Notes under the pieces: model-generated | What the model saw: the letters and a program-made list of their open reading frames with translations, nothing else | What the model was told of the DNA's origin: nothing | Databases searched by the model: none | In this document: positions 22,498-34,970 of the stretch, piece after piece | How positions within the stretch are numbered: the stretch's first letter is position 1 | Layout of the letters: each line of letters begins with the position of its first letter | DNA from: Pseudorasbora parva | Lineage: Eukaryota > Chordata > Actinopteri > Cypriniformes > Gobionidae | Length of the DNA: 64,000 nucleotides | Assembly (NCBI RefSeq): GCF_024679245.1 | Contig: NC_090186.1 | Coordinates: 42,130,569-42,194,568 of the forward strand | Reading direction: 5' to 3' | Program-made: the position numbers and the translations under genes

Positions 22498-23128
22498 AGG
22501 GTGCTTGCACTCTTCGATTGCCTGGACCGAACCCGAGTTTGATTGCTCCCCCCTCCCCCTGCCCCTGCTGGACTGTGTTCATATTATATTTTTTGGATTG
22601 TTTGCGTCATCAAATCAGCGGCTGTTTACACGGTTGCTTAGTAACGACAGCGAGCGTGAAGGCAGCGAAATGCATAGTGTGGCTCCCGTCACTTTTATAT
22701 TTTTGTTTTTGAACTTTGGTTTTGTTACCAAAACTTCTGTAGGTTATGGCACTTGCGTCTATTCGCCGCAAATGCACTGCAAATGCTCTAAAGAAATCCG
22801 AAGACGAGCAGAAATGATATCTACAGCACTCTGCTTGCAGTATGTCAGTGACGCTCGTCAGGTAAATGAGTGAAACGCACACAAAACACACATTTTTATC
22901 AACTCGTATGTCATTAATAGTGGTTTACTTCCACGATTTAGTAAGATTGCGTTCACATCAGCAGCGAACCGTACCGGAGTTCACATGAAACGAACCCCAG
23001 ACCAACTCTTTAAACGGACTCGGGTGCGGTTCGCGGGTGCAATGTTGAAGACCGTGTTCACATCATCCAAACCAGCTGAACTCTGACGTCAACCGAACCT
23101 GGGTGCGCACCAAAAGTGCTAGTGTGAA
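22498..23128. mobile_element. Probable non-autonomous element(s) with GGGTGC ends
   Basis: TTA-GGGTGCTTGCACTC at the left, and GAACCTGGGTGCGCACC then 'agtgctagtgtgaaag' at the right, resemble elements with GGGTGCGTTCACAC termini (compare 47215-47462). An internal 'gattgcgttcacatcag' near 22948 suggests two elements joined. The 127- and 130-codon ORFs in the area have no family resemblance. Confidence 0.45.
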
Positions 23129-23139
23129 AGAGAAGCTGT

Positions 23140-23470
23140 CAATCTCAGCTGTCAATCATGACATCAGGTCCCCGTTTTTTTATAGCATCAAATAACTAAC
23201 TAAAACCAAACTTATTTAAAAAACGAACACGTGAAATTAAAGCATCATGACAAAAACTGCATACAATGACAGAAACCAACTTTAGAAAAAAAATTGAAGT
23301 GTAATTTGATTGTTTAGTTTGTTTCGCGTCCATTATAATACAGAGGCGGGGGTTGAGCTATACCGGGACTGGCCACCTGGGGGCGATCGAGGCGCGGAGT
23401 TCAGTTTCTGAGAGGAGATCTACAGTAGTACTACAGGCTTGGTTTGCACCAGCTCTGCACGGCATCATGT
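23140..23470. repeat. Dispersed repeat, second copy
   Basis: The order of words (GTCAATCATGACATCAGG, 'aaataactaactaaaacc', 'gacagaaaccaacttt', 'ggggttgagctata', 'cctgggggcgatcgagg') resembles the repeat at 20920-21240 and extends it leftward. Confidence 0.55.
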
Positions 23471-25094
23471 CGACAGATGAGGTAATTAAAATTATTTTAT
23501 AATTATACTGTTATGATAGTTTGATTATGAAGTATATTTAAGACTCTAGACTATGTAGATTTGGCTGTGAGACATTGAATTACACTCTTAACTAGTTTGA
23601 ACAACTAATAGTCAACCAAATCAGTCGTACTTTTTCCATGTCCAATTATACTGCTCTACCTTTTTAGGTAAATTACTTTGAAAAGTTAAGAGAAGTTTTG
23701 AAAGAAACAAATTGGATGACATGGCAGTTTATTCAACGCGTTTCATCTGTCACGGAAGCGAGGTGTTCACATAAATATTCGGACTTTTTTTTGATTTTCC
23801 CGGCAAAAAGGTGCGTACCCTTCACATAAAATGCTCTCATCGACAACCGTAAGTCGGGGAAGGTCTCATTTTTAAGTTTTAAAGTTGTTAAGTTGTTCAC
23901 ACATTGGCAATATAAAAAGTGATTACTAGGCCAACGTGAAAATTCTTACTTATTAACTCTTTAAAAATCATATTATATTGTTTGCAATGAGTTATAACTT
24001 TATGTGAAAGAAAAAGATATAATGTCTTTTGTCTTTTAATCGTTACTGTTTTTGTTTGTTATTTTTGTTTACAATTACAATTTTATTAATCCCATAGGGG
24101 ACAAGATTTTATGCATAATATTCAAATTATTTAATTAATTATTACTTGGCAATCATGCCTTTTAAAATATCTGATATGTTCAGGTTTTATTTGCCAGTGG
24201 AAACCAATAAAATAGACCTACTTATCTTTTTATTTTTATAAAAGCACATGATTGACAACCAATTTCATATCTTACATCAAACGTTTTACCCATTTGAGTC
24301 TTTAAAAGGGCAACCACGTAAAGGACGCAAGTTTGAGTAAATGACATTGGCACGTGAATGTACTTATGATGCATTGAAAATCCTTTTTTAAATAGTGCAT
24401 TATATATACAGGCCTCAAGTCAAGTGTTGCCATCTTTCTCTCCTTGTTGTTTAAGCACTAAACACACATTTGAAGGCGTAGAGTCCCTTTGCCTGGTTTT
24501 AGAGTGAATCTGAATCTTTAATGTTGTAAAGCAAATCTAAGAGTGCCTGCGGGGTTGCTGACATCTGAACGTGGTTTATTGATGCATTTCAAATGATGTT
24601 CCTTCATCTCTTTGCTCTTCATACAGTGTGAACTATAACAAGTGTGTCTCCCAGCATTGTGCACAAAAATCAATTCCAGTTCATTTGACATTTTATAATA
24701 GCAGATCCATAATATTTGCACTCTCAGATTTATAATTTTTTCAATTCTATCACTTTTTGCATTTACAGTATAAATATTTTGGTAAACAGCCACACTACTG
24801 AATTATAGATCACAGTGTAATGCTGCAGGGCTGAAGGTTAAGGCTGAATCTTTAATATTTATCAAAGAAAATAACACAAAATATATATTTTTTGCACAGT
24901 AATATATGTAACTGTGGGCTCTCACTGCATCCACTTCTCAGGGATGCACATGATATTTACATATTTGGGAGTCAGAGAAAGTTTCTGGAATATAATATTA
25001 CAACATATTCATTATGTTGTCAGATGTTAATTGCACTTATTGTGTTTCAACCATGTAATTTTTATCCAGTTAACTTTTGTCATCCAAAAATAAA

Positions 25095-26090
25095 CCTGTA
25101 TACATGTATGTGTGTGTATGTATTTCTTAATATTGTGTTGGTCCCTCTTTGGCTGCCAACACAGCCCTGACCCGTCGAGGCATGGACTCCTCTAGACCCC
25201 TGAAGGTGTGCTGTGGTATCTGGCACCAAGCTGTTAGCAGCAGATCCTTTAAGTCCAGTAAGTTGTGAGGTGGGGCCTCCATGGATCAGACTTGTTTGTT
25301 CAGCTCATCCCACAGATGCTCGATTGGATTGAGATCTGGGGAATTTGGAGGCCGAGTCAACGCCTCAAACTCGTTGTGCTCCTCAAACCATTCCTGAAGC
25401 ATTTGTGCTTTGTGTCAGGAGCATTATCCTGCTGGAAGAGCCACAGCCACCAGAATACCGTTTCCATGAAAGGCTGAACATGGTCTCAGCAATGCTTAGG
25501 TAGGTGGAGCGTGTCAAAGTAACATCCACATGGATGGAGGAGCCAAGGTTTCCCAGCAGAACATTGCCCAAAGCATCACACTGCCTCCGCCAGCTCGCCT
25601 TCTTCCCATAGTGCATCCTGGGGCCATGTGTTCCCCAGGTAAGTGATGCACACGCACCAGACCCTCTATGTGATTTAAAAGAAAACTTCTGGAGCAGTTT
25701 GAGCTCCAGTAGCTCGTCTGTTTGATCGGACCACACGGGCCAGCCTTCGCTCCCCACGTGCATCAATGAGCCTTGGCCGCCCATGACCACTGTTCCTTCC
25801 TTGGAGCACTTTTGATAGATACTGACCACTGCAGACCGGGAACAGCCCACAAGAGCTGCAGTTTTGGAGATGCTCTGACCCAATCGTCTAGCCGTCACAA
25901 TTTGGCCCTTGTCAAACTCGCTTAAATCCCTAGACTTAGCAATTTTTCCTGCTTCTAACACATCAACTTTGAGGACAAAATGTTCACTCGCTGCCTAATA
26001 TATCCCACATGCTAACAGATGCTGTGATGAAGAGATCATCAGAGATAAATAATGTTATATTGGTCATAATGTTGTGTGTGTGTCTTATGT
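25095..26090 (-). mobile_element. Tc1-like transposon, minus orientation
   Basis: It contains a degraded Tc1 transposase (25127-25961) with about 120 bp of flank on the 5' side that reads (minus strand) 'tatgaccaatataacatt', 'atctctgatgatctcttc' and 'cagcatctgttagca'. The length is about that of a full Tc1 element with some internal loss. The exact inverted repeats are not clear. Confidence 0.8.
25127..25961 (-). pseudogene. Tc1-like transposase, frameshifted
   Basis: The N-terminal part retains an intact paired-type helix-turn-helix: [20 protein letters not shown], then [20 protein letters not shown]. After about residue 60 a deletion and frameshifts scramble the frame, although [14 protein letters not shown] is visible. 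In another frame the DDE end reads PPNSPDLNPIEHLWDELNK, and the ORF finishes near 25127 with GPTQY-stop. There is no ATG directly before the HTH (the open frame starts with GTG). It is inactive. Confidence 0.85.
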
Positions 26091-26099
26091 ATATATATA

Positions 26100-26920
26100 A
26101 TATTAGTTCTGCTTAAGCATCACTTTCTCCTTTTAATTTAAATATTTTCTTTTCAGCAATTATAATATAGGCAACATATATGAAATATGACTAGTAATTT
26201 CATTAAAATTGTTTTAAAGGGACAATTGGAACAATTCAGTGTTGGAATTCATTCTTCTATCATAATTTAAATGATAGTTATACTAATAGAAACACTATAT
26301 TTTTAATTGCAAAAATGTATAAACATATCTAAAAAACTTTGCAGTTAGGAAATGCATTTTTACAATTTCACTGAAAAAACATGAAATACGCAATCCATCT
26401 TGTTTTATTCTAAATAGTGTTGATGTGAAGTAAATGGTATGTTGCCATATGAAACATTGTAAGTCTACGGTAAAGGGGTATTCAAGCTGTCAGATGGTGG
26501 GTGGACGCTAAAGTAGAGAAATTCTTAAAAAGCACAATACGCAGTGAAGTGAGTCAACGCCACCCAAGACCGCCCACCATATGCAGGTGGCAATAAATTC
26601 ATGTTGTTGAAATGGAAAACATCAGCTTGCTACATATGCTGAATAAATCGGACGTGGATAGTAAATGGTTTTCGCACTGCGTACAGAGAGAAGAGTGTCT
26701 AGGTCTTAGTGTTTTAGGAATCAGTTTCACGCTGTGTGGCTCTAGAAAGGTGAGTCCCTGCTGATGGGGGCCATGCGTAATTTATTTCATTTTCCCAGAT
26801 GCCATTTACTCTGCCATCTGCTTCCGAAGACACGGTGTGTTTACTCAAATATTAGAGGAACTGATTTAAACAAGGGCTGAAATAGAAGTGTGTGATCATC
26901 TGTACAAAAAGAGCACTGCA

Positions 26921-26953
<33 letters not shown>

Positions 26954-28930
26954 TTTTTGTCTTGCTTTCCAGTACAAATATCTAAACATTTATAAATATA
27001 ATGTGCAGAAATAGTGGATGCAGGACACTATTGTTTATTTCTGTAACTGAGGATGGCTAAACAATGTAAACTGACATATTATACCCAAAAATGCTTCATA
27101 CAGTGACTACCGGTCATACTTATTAAAATTTGGGACCAAAATGATTCAGACACTTTGACCTGAGCATGTTTTGTGTTTTTTCTTTAATTGCTAATGTGAC
27201 CTTTGACCCCACAGACTGAACAAAATGAAGCATTGCTTGGTCATTGGCTGAGCTAAATTGGTATTATCTAATTTTGTTGGTAAATTTAACAGCTGAATGG
27301 TTGGTTGTAATCCATTACATTCCTTTCTATCAAAGTTATCTGACATTATACAAATTATTTTGTTCTGACACAGTTTAGCTGTGAGGCTGTCCTATTTTAA
27401 TAATTATCATTTTCTAAACCATAGCCAATAAACTGCAGTTAATGTGAGAAAGACTTGGAATACATTTTTGTTTGAATGTATTTCTAAATTGATTTCTTTT
27501 TAGCTGGGTCAATTGTCAAAAAATGTCAAAAATGAATACAAATGCCCACAAATTCATGATTGAAAAAAAAAGAGGAAAAAAAAGTAATTGAATGAAATCG
27601 TGATATTTGTTTACTGTTTTAACATGATAATCAAGCAATATCATCATGATCAAGAATGCTGTTTTCTCAAATATGAGCACGATTGCAAACAGGATTTCAC
27701 ATAAACGTTCAATAAACAATTTTATTTTTAAAACATTAATCTCAACATTATCAATGCAGTTGTAATTGTACCAACTCAGATGCAGCTTCTGTCCCACCAT
27801 ATTTTATAACATTTTCTAACTAAACTATAGTGAATAAACTGATAATTTGAGAGAATGTTGAAAGTGTCTGAATACGTTTTGGTTCGATTGTACATTTGCT
27901 TACTCATTGTCATTGATCACAAGATGTTGCAGGCCCTAACAATATAATATTTTCCGTAAAAAGTTTTCTTTAAAGCTGAAAATAATTATTTTCATCAAAT
28001 ATCGTGTAATCAAAATATTGAATTTACTTTTGCTAATATGTTTTATATAAAGGTCCTAAATGGCCATTTTCCTAATTCTACAACATTTAATACATTTTAA
28101 AAAAATGACCTTTATCTAATAAAAATGTGACCATAGATATTGTGTCAATTATCTCCCACAAGCCACAACTATGTAAAATACAGGAAAGTATGTTACTTCT
28201 TATGTGAAGAAGTAAGAAATCACATTTTTGTATTTTGTTAGCATAAAACCCTTCAAGCAATTGTTTTTTTTATTCATTTTTATTAAACACAGCAGAGTCC
28301 TCAAACAAAAATGTAAAAAAACAAGTACACAAGTGGTATATATAATAATAATGAGGATGATAATAATAATAATAATAATTCATATATTCCAATCAAATGG
28401 AAGTGCATTTAAGTATTTATTTCCTAAGAAATTCCATATAGTCATCGGATAAAAATGTCTTACTTTCTTATTCATTCTCATTTCTGTAATGTCATCAACA
28501 CATCATAAAACACGAGCGCAAACACATACTGCAGGCATGTAGGACTACTCCTCAACATTTGGTCATGGTCATGATCATCAACCTCATCTATCTATTTCCC
28601 TCAATAATGAACTCATTAAAGTCTAGCTCCACCGTTCTGTACTTGCAAGAGAAGCAAATCAGACGGACACAAAAAAGTGGATGTGGGAACAAGAGTTTGG
28701 TCTCAAACTGGAAAACATTTTTGCACCACAGTCACTCCACTACTGTACAGAAAGTAAACAGCACTTCTTAGCTAACTGTGGAGAAGATGGAGGAGAACAA
28801 ATGATAAAACACTGAATGTTTTCCTTTGAACAACACTGCTCAAAATTCGCTGATTTACCTCAGTCATAAACAGGACGGAGCACCTTATAATGCTGAAATG
28901 TACCAAAGTACCCCAAAACAGTTAATCAGT
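26100..28930. other. AT-rich intergenic region 3' of tmem121
   Basis: No coding block is recognised. It contains a poly(A)/(TA)n tract (26920-26952) beginning with a CACTGCAAAA-type motif and an (AAT)n stretch (28341-28380). TTTATT motifs (AATAAA on the minus strand) near 28267 and 28416 could serve as polyadenylation signals for tmem121, but nothing decides between them. Confidence 0.45.
28341..28380. repeat. (ATA/AAT)n microsatellite
   Basis: Imperfect trinucleotide run interrupted by gaggatg. Confidence 0.9.
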
Positions 28931-29010
28931 TAACATCTCTTGGCTCAAATGCTCCTTGTTGGCTCCAAGTTCAATTGGGTCAAATAAAAGACTCCATTTT
29001 GGTTCCTTGG

Positions 29011-29985
<975 letters not shown>

Positions 29986-30036
29986 TCACTCACAGTAATG
30001 TCGTCCGATCTGTTGCACTTGGGTTCAACTTATTCT

Positions 30037-30935
30037 CAATGTTGCAGGTCAAGATTTGCTGGACTGGTTGGAGTGGCTGTTTTTCCATCCCAGTTTGGTG
30101 AAATTTGAAGGCATTTGCGTGTCCAGTATTCCGTAATCTTGACCCAGTAACAAAGTTTAAAGAACCACTAATAAACAATTTCTTCCAACTGATAGTTTGA
30201 CTCGATGCTTTGCAGGGGTCGTATTTATTGTAAATCTGAAGAAGCAGTGTTAAATGATACAAAGTTACGAAAAAAAGTCCAATGCAGGATTACTTTGCAA
30301 TGGAAATGCAACTCCTTGAAGACCTTGCTTCAAGCTTTGCTGGGCTGCTCAAAGCAGCTGTTTTTTCATCCCAGTTTGGTGAACTTTTAAGGCATTTGCA
30401 TATCCAATATCATAAACTTGACCCAGGAACAAAGTGAAAAGAACTTCAGCCAGTTGCTCCAGACTGACAGTTTGACTCGATGCTTTGCAAGGGTCGGATT
30501 GATTGCAAATCTGAAGAAGCAGTGTTAAAAGATACAATGTTACAAAAAATCCAATGCAGGATTACTTTGCAATGGAAATGCAACTCTTAAAGACTGAAGA
30601 GACCTTGTTTCAAGCTTTGCTTTGCTGTTTGCTGTTTTTTTTATCCCCGGTTGGTGAACTTTAAAGGCATTTGCATTTCCAATATCATAAACTTGACCCA
30701 GGAACGAAGTGAAAAGAACTTATTCTACAGAAAGCCAATTGCTCCACACTGACAGTTTGATTTACACTGCTTTGCAAGGGTTGTATTGATTGTAAATCTG
30801 GAGAAGAAGTGTTAAATGATACAAAAGAGTTGCAGAGCAGGATTACTTTGCAATGGAAATGCGACTCTTGAAGACCAAAGAGACCTGGTTTCACAATCTT
30901 GGTCTTGGCAGATGATTCTCCTCTGACACGCTAAA
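30037..30935. repeat. Three tandem units of about 275 bp in tmem121 5' flank
   Basis: Marker phrases recur three times in order: 'cagtttggtgaa' at 30091, 30372 and (diverged) 30648; 'gaccca.gaac.aagt'; 'gacagtttgactcgatgctt'; 'gcaggattactttgcaatgg' at 30284, 30556 and 30837. Spacings are 272-281 bp. Copies differ by many substitutions, so the expansion is not recent. It begins roughly 75 bp upstream of the tmem121 ATG, so it is likely part of the 5' UTR or promoter. Confidence 0.88.
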
Positions 30936-31129
30936 TGGAAGAGAAATATGCCCATTAATCAGCAGGGTTGTATTGATCCGGTTAGACCGCACGCCTGACC
31001 GACCTCAGCATTCTCAATGAGACGCCATAACTTTCCTCTTTCACGGTCATGCAATTGGAAGGTGATGTGAGGATACATGGGCTTTCCCGGAAGCCTTGCA
31101 TGCATTTGCTGGATTGTGAGTTGGTCGTA

Positions 31130-31400
31130 TTTCTTGTGGCATGAAGGGAACTTTGAGGTGCGCTTTGAGATAATTGAGGGCAAGCACTGAATGTTCAGAC
31201 TGTGGATACTTAGCAATTCCAGAGTCAGAGCTCTTCAGGCTAAGTACAGTTGTGGTAGGTCGTTTTTCTTTGTAGCAGGAAGGTAACTTTAAAGAAAATG
31301 GAGCCCAGGAACCAAATGTTCAGACTGTAGATACTCAGCAATTACAGAGCAACATTTGTTTTTGTCTGCCAATGCAGAATCACTCAGCAGTGGAAAATTG
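31130..31400. repeat. Further degenerate duplication upstream of tmem121
   Basis: The phrase 'gttcagactgtggatactta' then 'gcaattccagag' (about 31190-31222) recurs as 'gttcagactgtagatactca', 'gcaattacagag' (about 31318-31350), roughly 128 bp apart, with flanking similarity. Confidence 0.65.
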
Positions 31401-31924
31401 ACTCTTGAGGGCTGGTGGTCTCTATCCATAGATCATTCAGACACAGGGTCAGTGGCTCCAGGGGCTCCACATCTGTCTATGGCTCCCCCAGGGGGAATCT
31501 CTTTTACTGGGCTTCAGTTTCATCCTCGCCTGCTCTTCTGACACAACCTAGAAAGAGAGAAGTAAGGAGAAGAGCTGTCAGCACAAAGTGGATAATAAAT
31601 CACGGATTACTGCTAGGAGCCAAAAGCACATCCGGCCCTGCCATTGTGTCAGCATCATTTAAAGACATGTGATAACAACATTGTGGAAACACATGGCCAC
31701 GTATTCATTTGCACTTTTTATTAATACGGGCTTACAAAACTGTATAATCCATGACAATATTCCAGCATGGATTTTAACTCAAATGAAGGACTGAGAGAAA
31801 AAGCTGGAAGAATATACTCAAACCTTTTTTTCCCCATAGATATAGTTTTTGAGGCTTATAATTTGGTCTTTTGGTTAATACGTTATAAATGCATGTCATT
31901 TTTTTTTTAATACATGGATGACAT

Positions 31925-32341
31925 CAGGGTGGGAAATTAGCACCAGCCAAGGGCGGGTACTTTTTCAAACTGGCGGGTGACTTTGCCATGTATACCAGCC
32001 ACAGTGGCGGGTGAATTGTAAAAAATATTTTTACTGGTTAGTTACTACTTCAAACATTTATTGTAACGGATTCGACAGCTTTTGTCAAAGAATGATGTTA
32101 CTATTCACAATAATGCACCTTGGTCGAGTAACTCATTTCATGATTCTGACAGTTTCTGCCATTGAAATGACTGGGGAAAAGTGTCCCAATCAACCCGAAT
32201 TCACCCTATACTATGCTAATGCACTTTCTTTTATAGATTTGAATTCTGGAGAAAGTGGCTGGTAAAAAATATAAGTGGCTGGTAAAATTGGGCATCCACC
32301 AGCCACTGTGGCTAGTGGGCAAAAAAGTGAATTTCCCACCG
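31925..32341. mobile_element. hAT-type MITE with perfect 8-bp target duplication
   Basis: The ends CAGGGTGGGAAATT and complement CGGTGGGAAATT are inverted, with further inverted 'ccagccac.gtggc' motifs inside. GATGACAT occurs immediately outside both ends (31917-31924 and 32342-32349), the 8-bp duplication expected for hAT. Confidence 0.88.
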
Positions 32342-32835
32342 GATGACATGTTTTTGATCTTTGACTTCTCTAATCACAGATGAATATTTCATTGCTCAAA
32401 ACTGCTCTTTCATTTTTTAGCAGACATAACTCTGTTTTCATTAATGTTTATTTTAAGTGTATTTTAACTTTTTCTCTGATGTTTCTCATAATTCCTTAGA
32501 AAATAGATGTGATTGACTCGATAGCCTCATAGATTAAGAGTACAGAGCTATAAAATGCAGCTCAGATCATTTGATATTAATTTAAGGTTCACACTGGGCT
32601 ATGATATTTGATTGCAAACTTTGGTCTCTTCGCAAAACAAATTACTTGCGTCTTTTATTTGAGAGTCAGCAGATCATCACATATATGTTTTTTCTTTTCA
32701 TTATGCTTGAAATTTAGTTGAGGGAAAGGAGGCCACTTATTTTTTTCAACAGTAATTAAATCTTGCTATCTAAGATACACACTTAAAATGATTCACAAGA
32801 CACCAACACAAAGACAAATAAAAGATACTCTGAGA

Positions 32836-33439
32836 CAGGGATGTCCAAAACCTTTTTAAAAATGGGCCAGATTGGGTGTTGTTGACACTGTTGGGGGCTG
32901 CATAATTATACTCAAATATTACCAATATTAGCCAATATGTTTTTCTCTTTTACAAATGCACATTTGACAGTAGCTTGAGTTGGAACAGATGTACCCTAAA
33001 TGTATTTTCATTAACACTTTGTGGTCGAGTGATGCCACTGGTCAGCAAGTAGACACTTGTGTCTTTGGGACATAGCTAGTAAATGGCCTGTGTGTGGGGT
33101 GTGTAGCTAGCAGGATGAGGATGAGGGACCGGGAGAACTGGTAGCGCTCATTATCAATCATGCCACCGACCTCGTGCCATTCTCTTACTTTCCTCGGCCT
33201 CATACTGCTTTTGGCACGTTTCTCACAAGCAACAGAAATGCTAGCGCTTATCAGTTATTAAACTCAGTTTAATTTTGCAACACCTGGCCTAAAATCTAGT
33301 GTTGACACCATGAAACTGCATGCTTTGTAAATTATCCGTGGCAGGCCACATGTAATTTATTTTAATAGACAAGCTGCGGGCCGTTTGAAAATCATCCCCG
33401 GCTGTAATCGGCTCGCAGGTCGGAGCTTGGACTCCCCTG
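32836..33439. mobile_element. hAT-type non-autonomous element
   Basis: CAGGGATGTCCAAAACC at the left and the complement of CAGGGGAGTCCAAGCTCC at the right match the widespread CAGGGGTGTCCAAACT hAT termini. The flanking octamers ctctgaga and ctctaagg agree at 6 of 8 positions. Confidence 0.78.
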
Positions 33440-34230
33440 CTCTAAGGTACTGTTTCTTTTTCAAGACTGATGTTAAAACAAATATAAGTATAGTGGTAGT
33501 CTGTTGAGCCAAAAATGTAATTACTAATCATGTGTTTGATGGATTTATGCAGGTCAATAAACGTCCATCATTAATAATTCAAGCTGAGAGACTCTGGAAC
33601 TGTGTTTGGAGATTCATTTAGACCAACCTGTTTAATATTCACACACCGAGCCGCTGGCGTTTGTCTGATAGCCAAGGTCGCAGGAGTGCTAATCAACACA
33701 CTGGGCTGACATTTCACAAAAATTAAGCACAAATAATGAAAAACCCGACACAACACGCAGCTAGCCGAATCTCATCTGCTTCTTCTAGATTCAAATATCA
33801 TTCCCAACAATGGAAAATACTACAATGAAAAAACAGTTGAAGTAAAATCAGGTAATTGGAGTGTGTTTTTAACACAGACCATCAGGAGATGAGTTAAGCT
33901 TTCTGTCATGTCCAACACAATCTTATTAGCATTTGGCAGAGCACACAGATAGCAGACATAGATCTCATTTCTATGCTTGTCAGCTCAGAACGGGGGCAGA
34001 TTTAAATCAATGTAATAGTCCTCAGAATGATGCATGAGTGATCACCTTGGGCTTTCTGTAGATACGTCACTCCGATCAAGCATCAGACCACGATTATGCC
34101 ACTTGAAAAAGAAAACACTGAATGTGATGTTTTTTTTCCAGTATTCTTTATGTAGGAGAAAAAATAATCTTCAATTTGGTTTCTTTCAATTAACCAAATA
34201 ATTTCATGCAAAGGCATGACATTAGTATGT
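33440..34230. other. Intergenic, nothing recognised
   Basis: No ORF with family resemblance and no clear repeat structure. Confidence 0.4.
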
Positions 34231-34970
34231 ATCAGGCCTGTCACGATGAGCGATAAGTCATCTGAAAGTGGTTATTCGATATAATCGCTATTAATTGGCG
34301 TAACAATAATTGTGCAGTTAATTTCAATGACATTTTGCCAAAGAATAGGAAAAACACTGCTGTAATAGATAGTCAAAAAGTTAGTCAAAGGTCTTACTAC
34401 AAAATACAAAATAAAGGTCTGTGGGTTTAATCAGACTATTATAAATTATATTTCACAGCATTAAAGTAAATCATGTGGGTCTATTTTATTGTAATTTTTA
34501 TTATTATAAGCTTGCACTGTAAGTGGCCTTTAATTTAATCGTTATTTACAAGTATTGCAATCATGCACTGTAAAAAAATATTTAGAAAAAAAGTTTCCTG
34601 GTTGCCTTAAAATTGAGTTCATTGAAATTAAAATTTTGAGTTAATACAATGAACATTTTTTGAGATTCGACAACCTTTATTAAAATATTATTAAAAGATT
34701 TTGTAAGCACATTGGGTAATTGTGTGTTTTATTTCTGATGATGCAGTGAAACATGCCAAATAGTGCTATTTTCATGAATTATCAATTTTTTTTATGTGGT
34801 TCAGATACAATAATATTTTGAGTTTCTATTTATTAAACAAATTTCTGTCATTTGTATCAACTCAAATTTTTAATTGCAATAAACTCAAAATTTTAAGGCA
34901 ACCAGGTTACTTACTTTTTTTAAGTTAAAACAACAAAAACCAACACATTTTTGTTACAGTGGACAGGCCT
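34231..34970. mobile_element. hAT-like element with CAGGCCTGTCACGAT end, carrying a nested MITE
   Basis: The left end CAGGCCTGTCACGATGAGCG and the right 'acaggcctag' form short inverted ends. A CACTGTAAAA MITE (34566-34961) lies almost against the right end. Confidence 0.6.
34566..34961 (+). mobile_element. CACTG...CAGTG foldback MITE, copy 1
   Basis: The arms share 'ctggttgccttaaaatt' and 'gaaattaaaattttgagtt' against their complement at the right. The whole element matches 61839-62201 in opposite orientation ('gatgcagtgaaacatgcc', 'aaatagtgctattttcatga'). Confidence 0.85.

Noticed and set aside
22159..22873. ORFs of 127 and 130 codons
   Set aside because: They have no recognisable domain, overlap each other in different frames and lie in transposon-like sequence.
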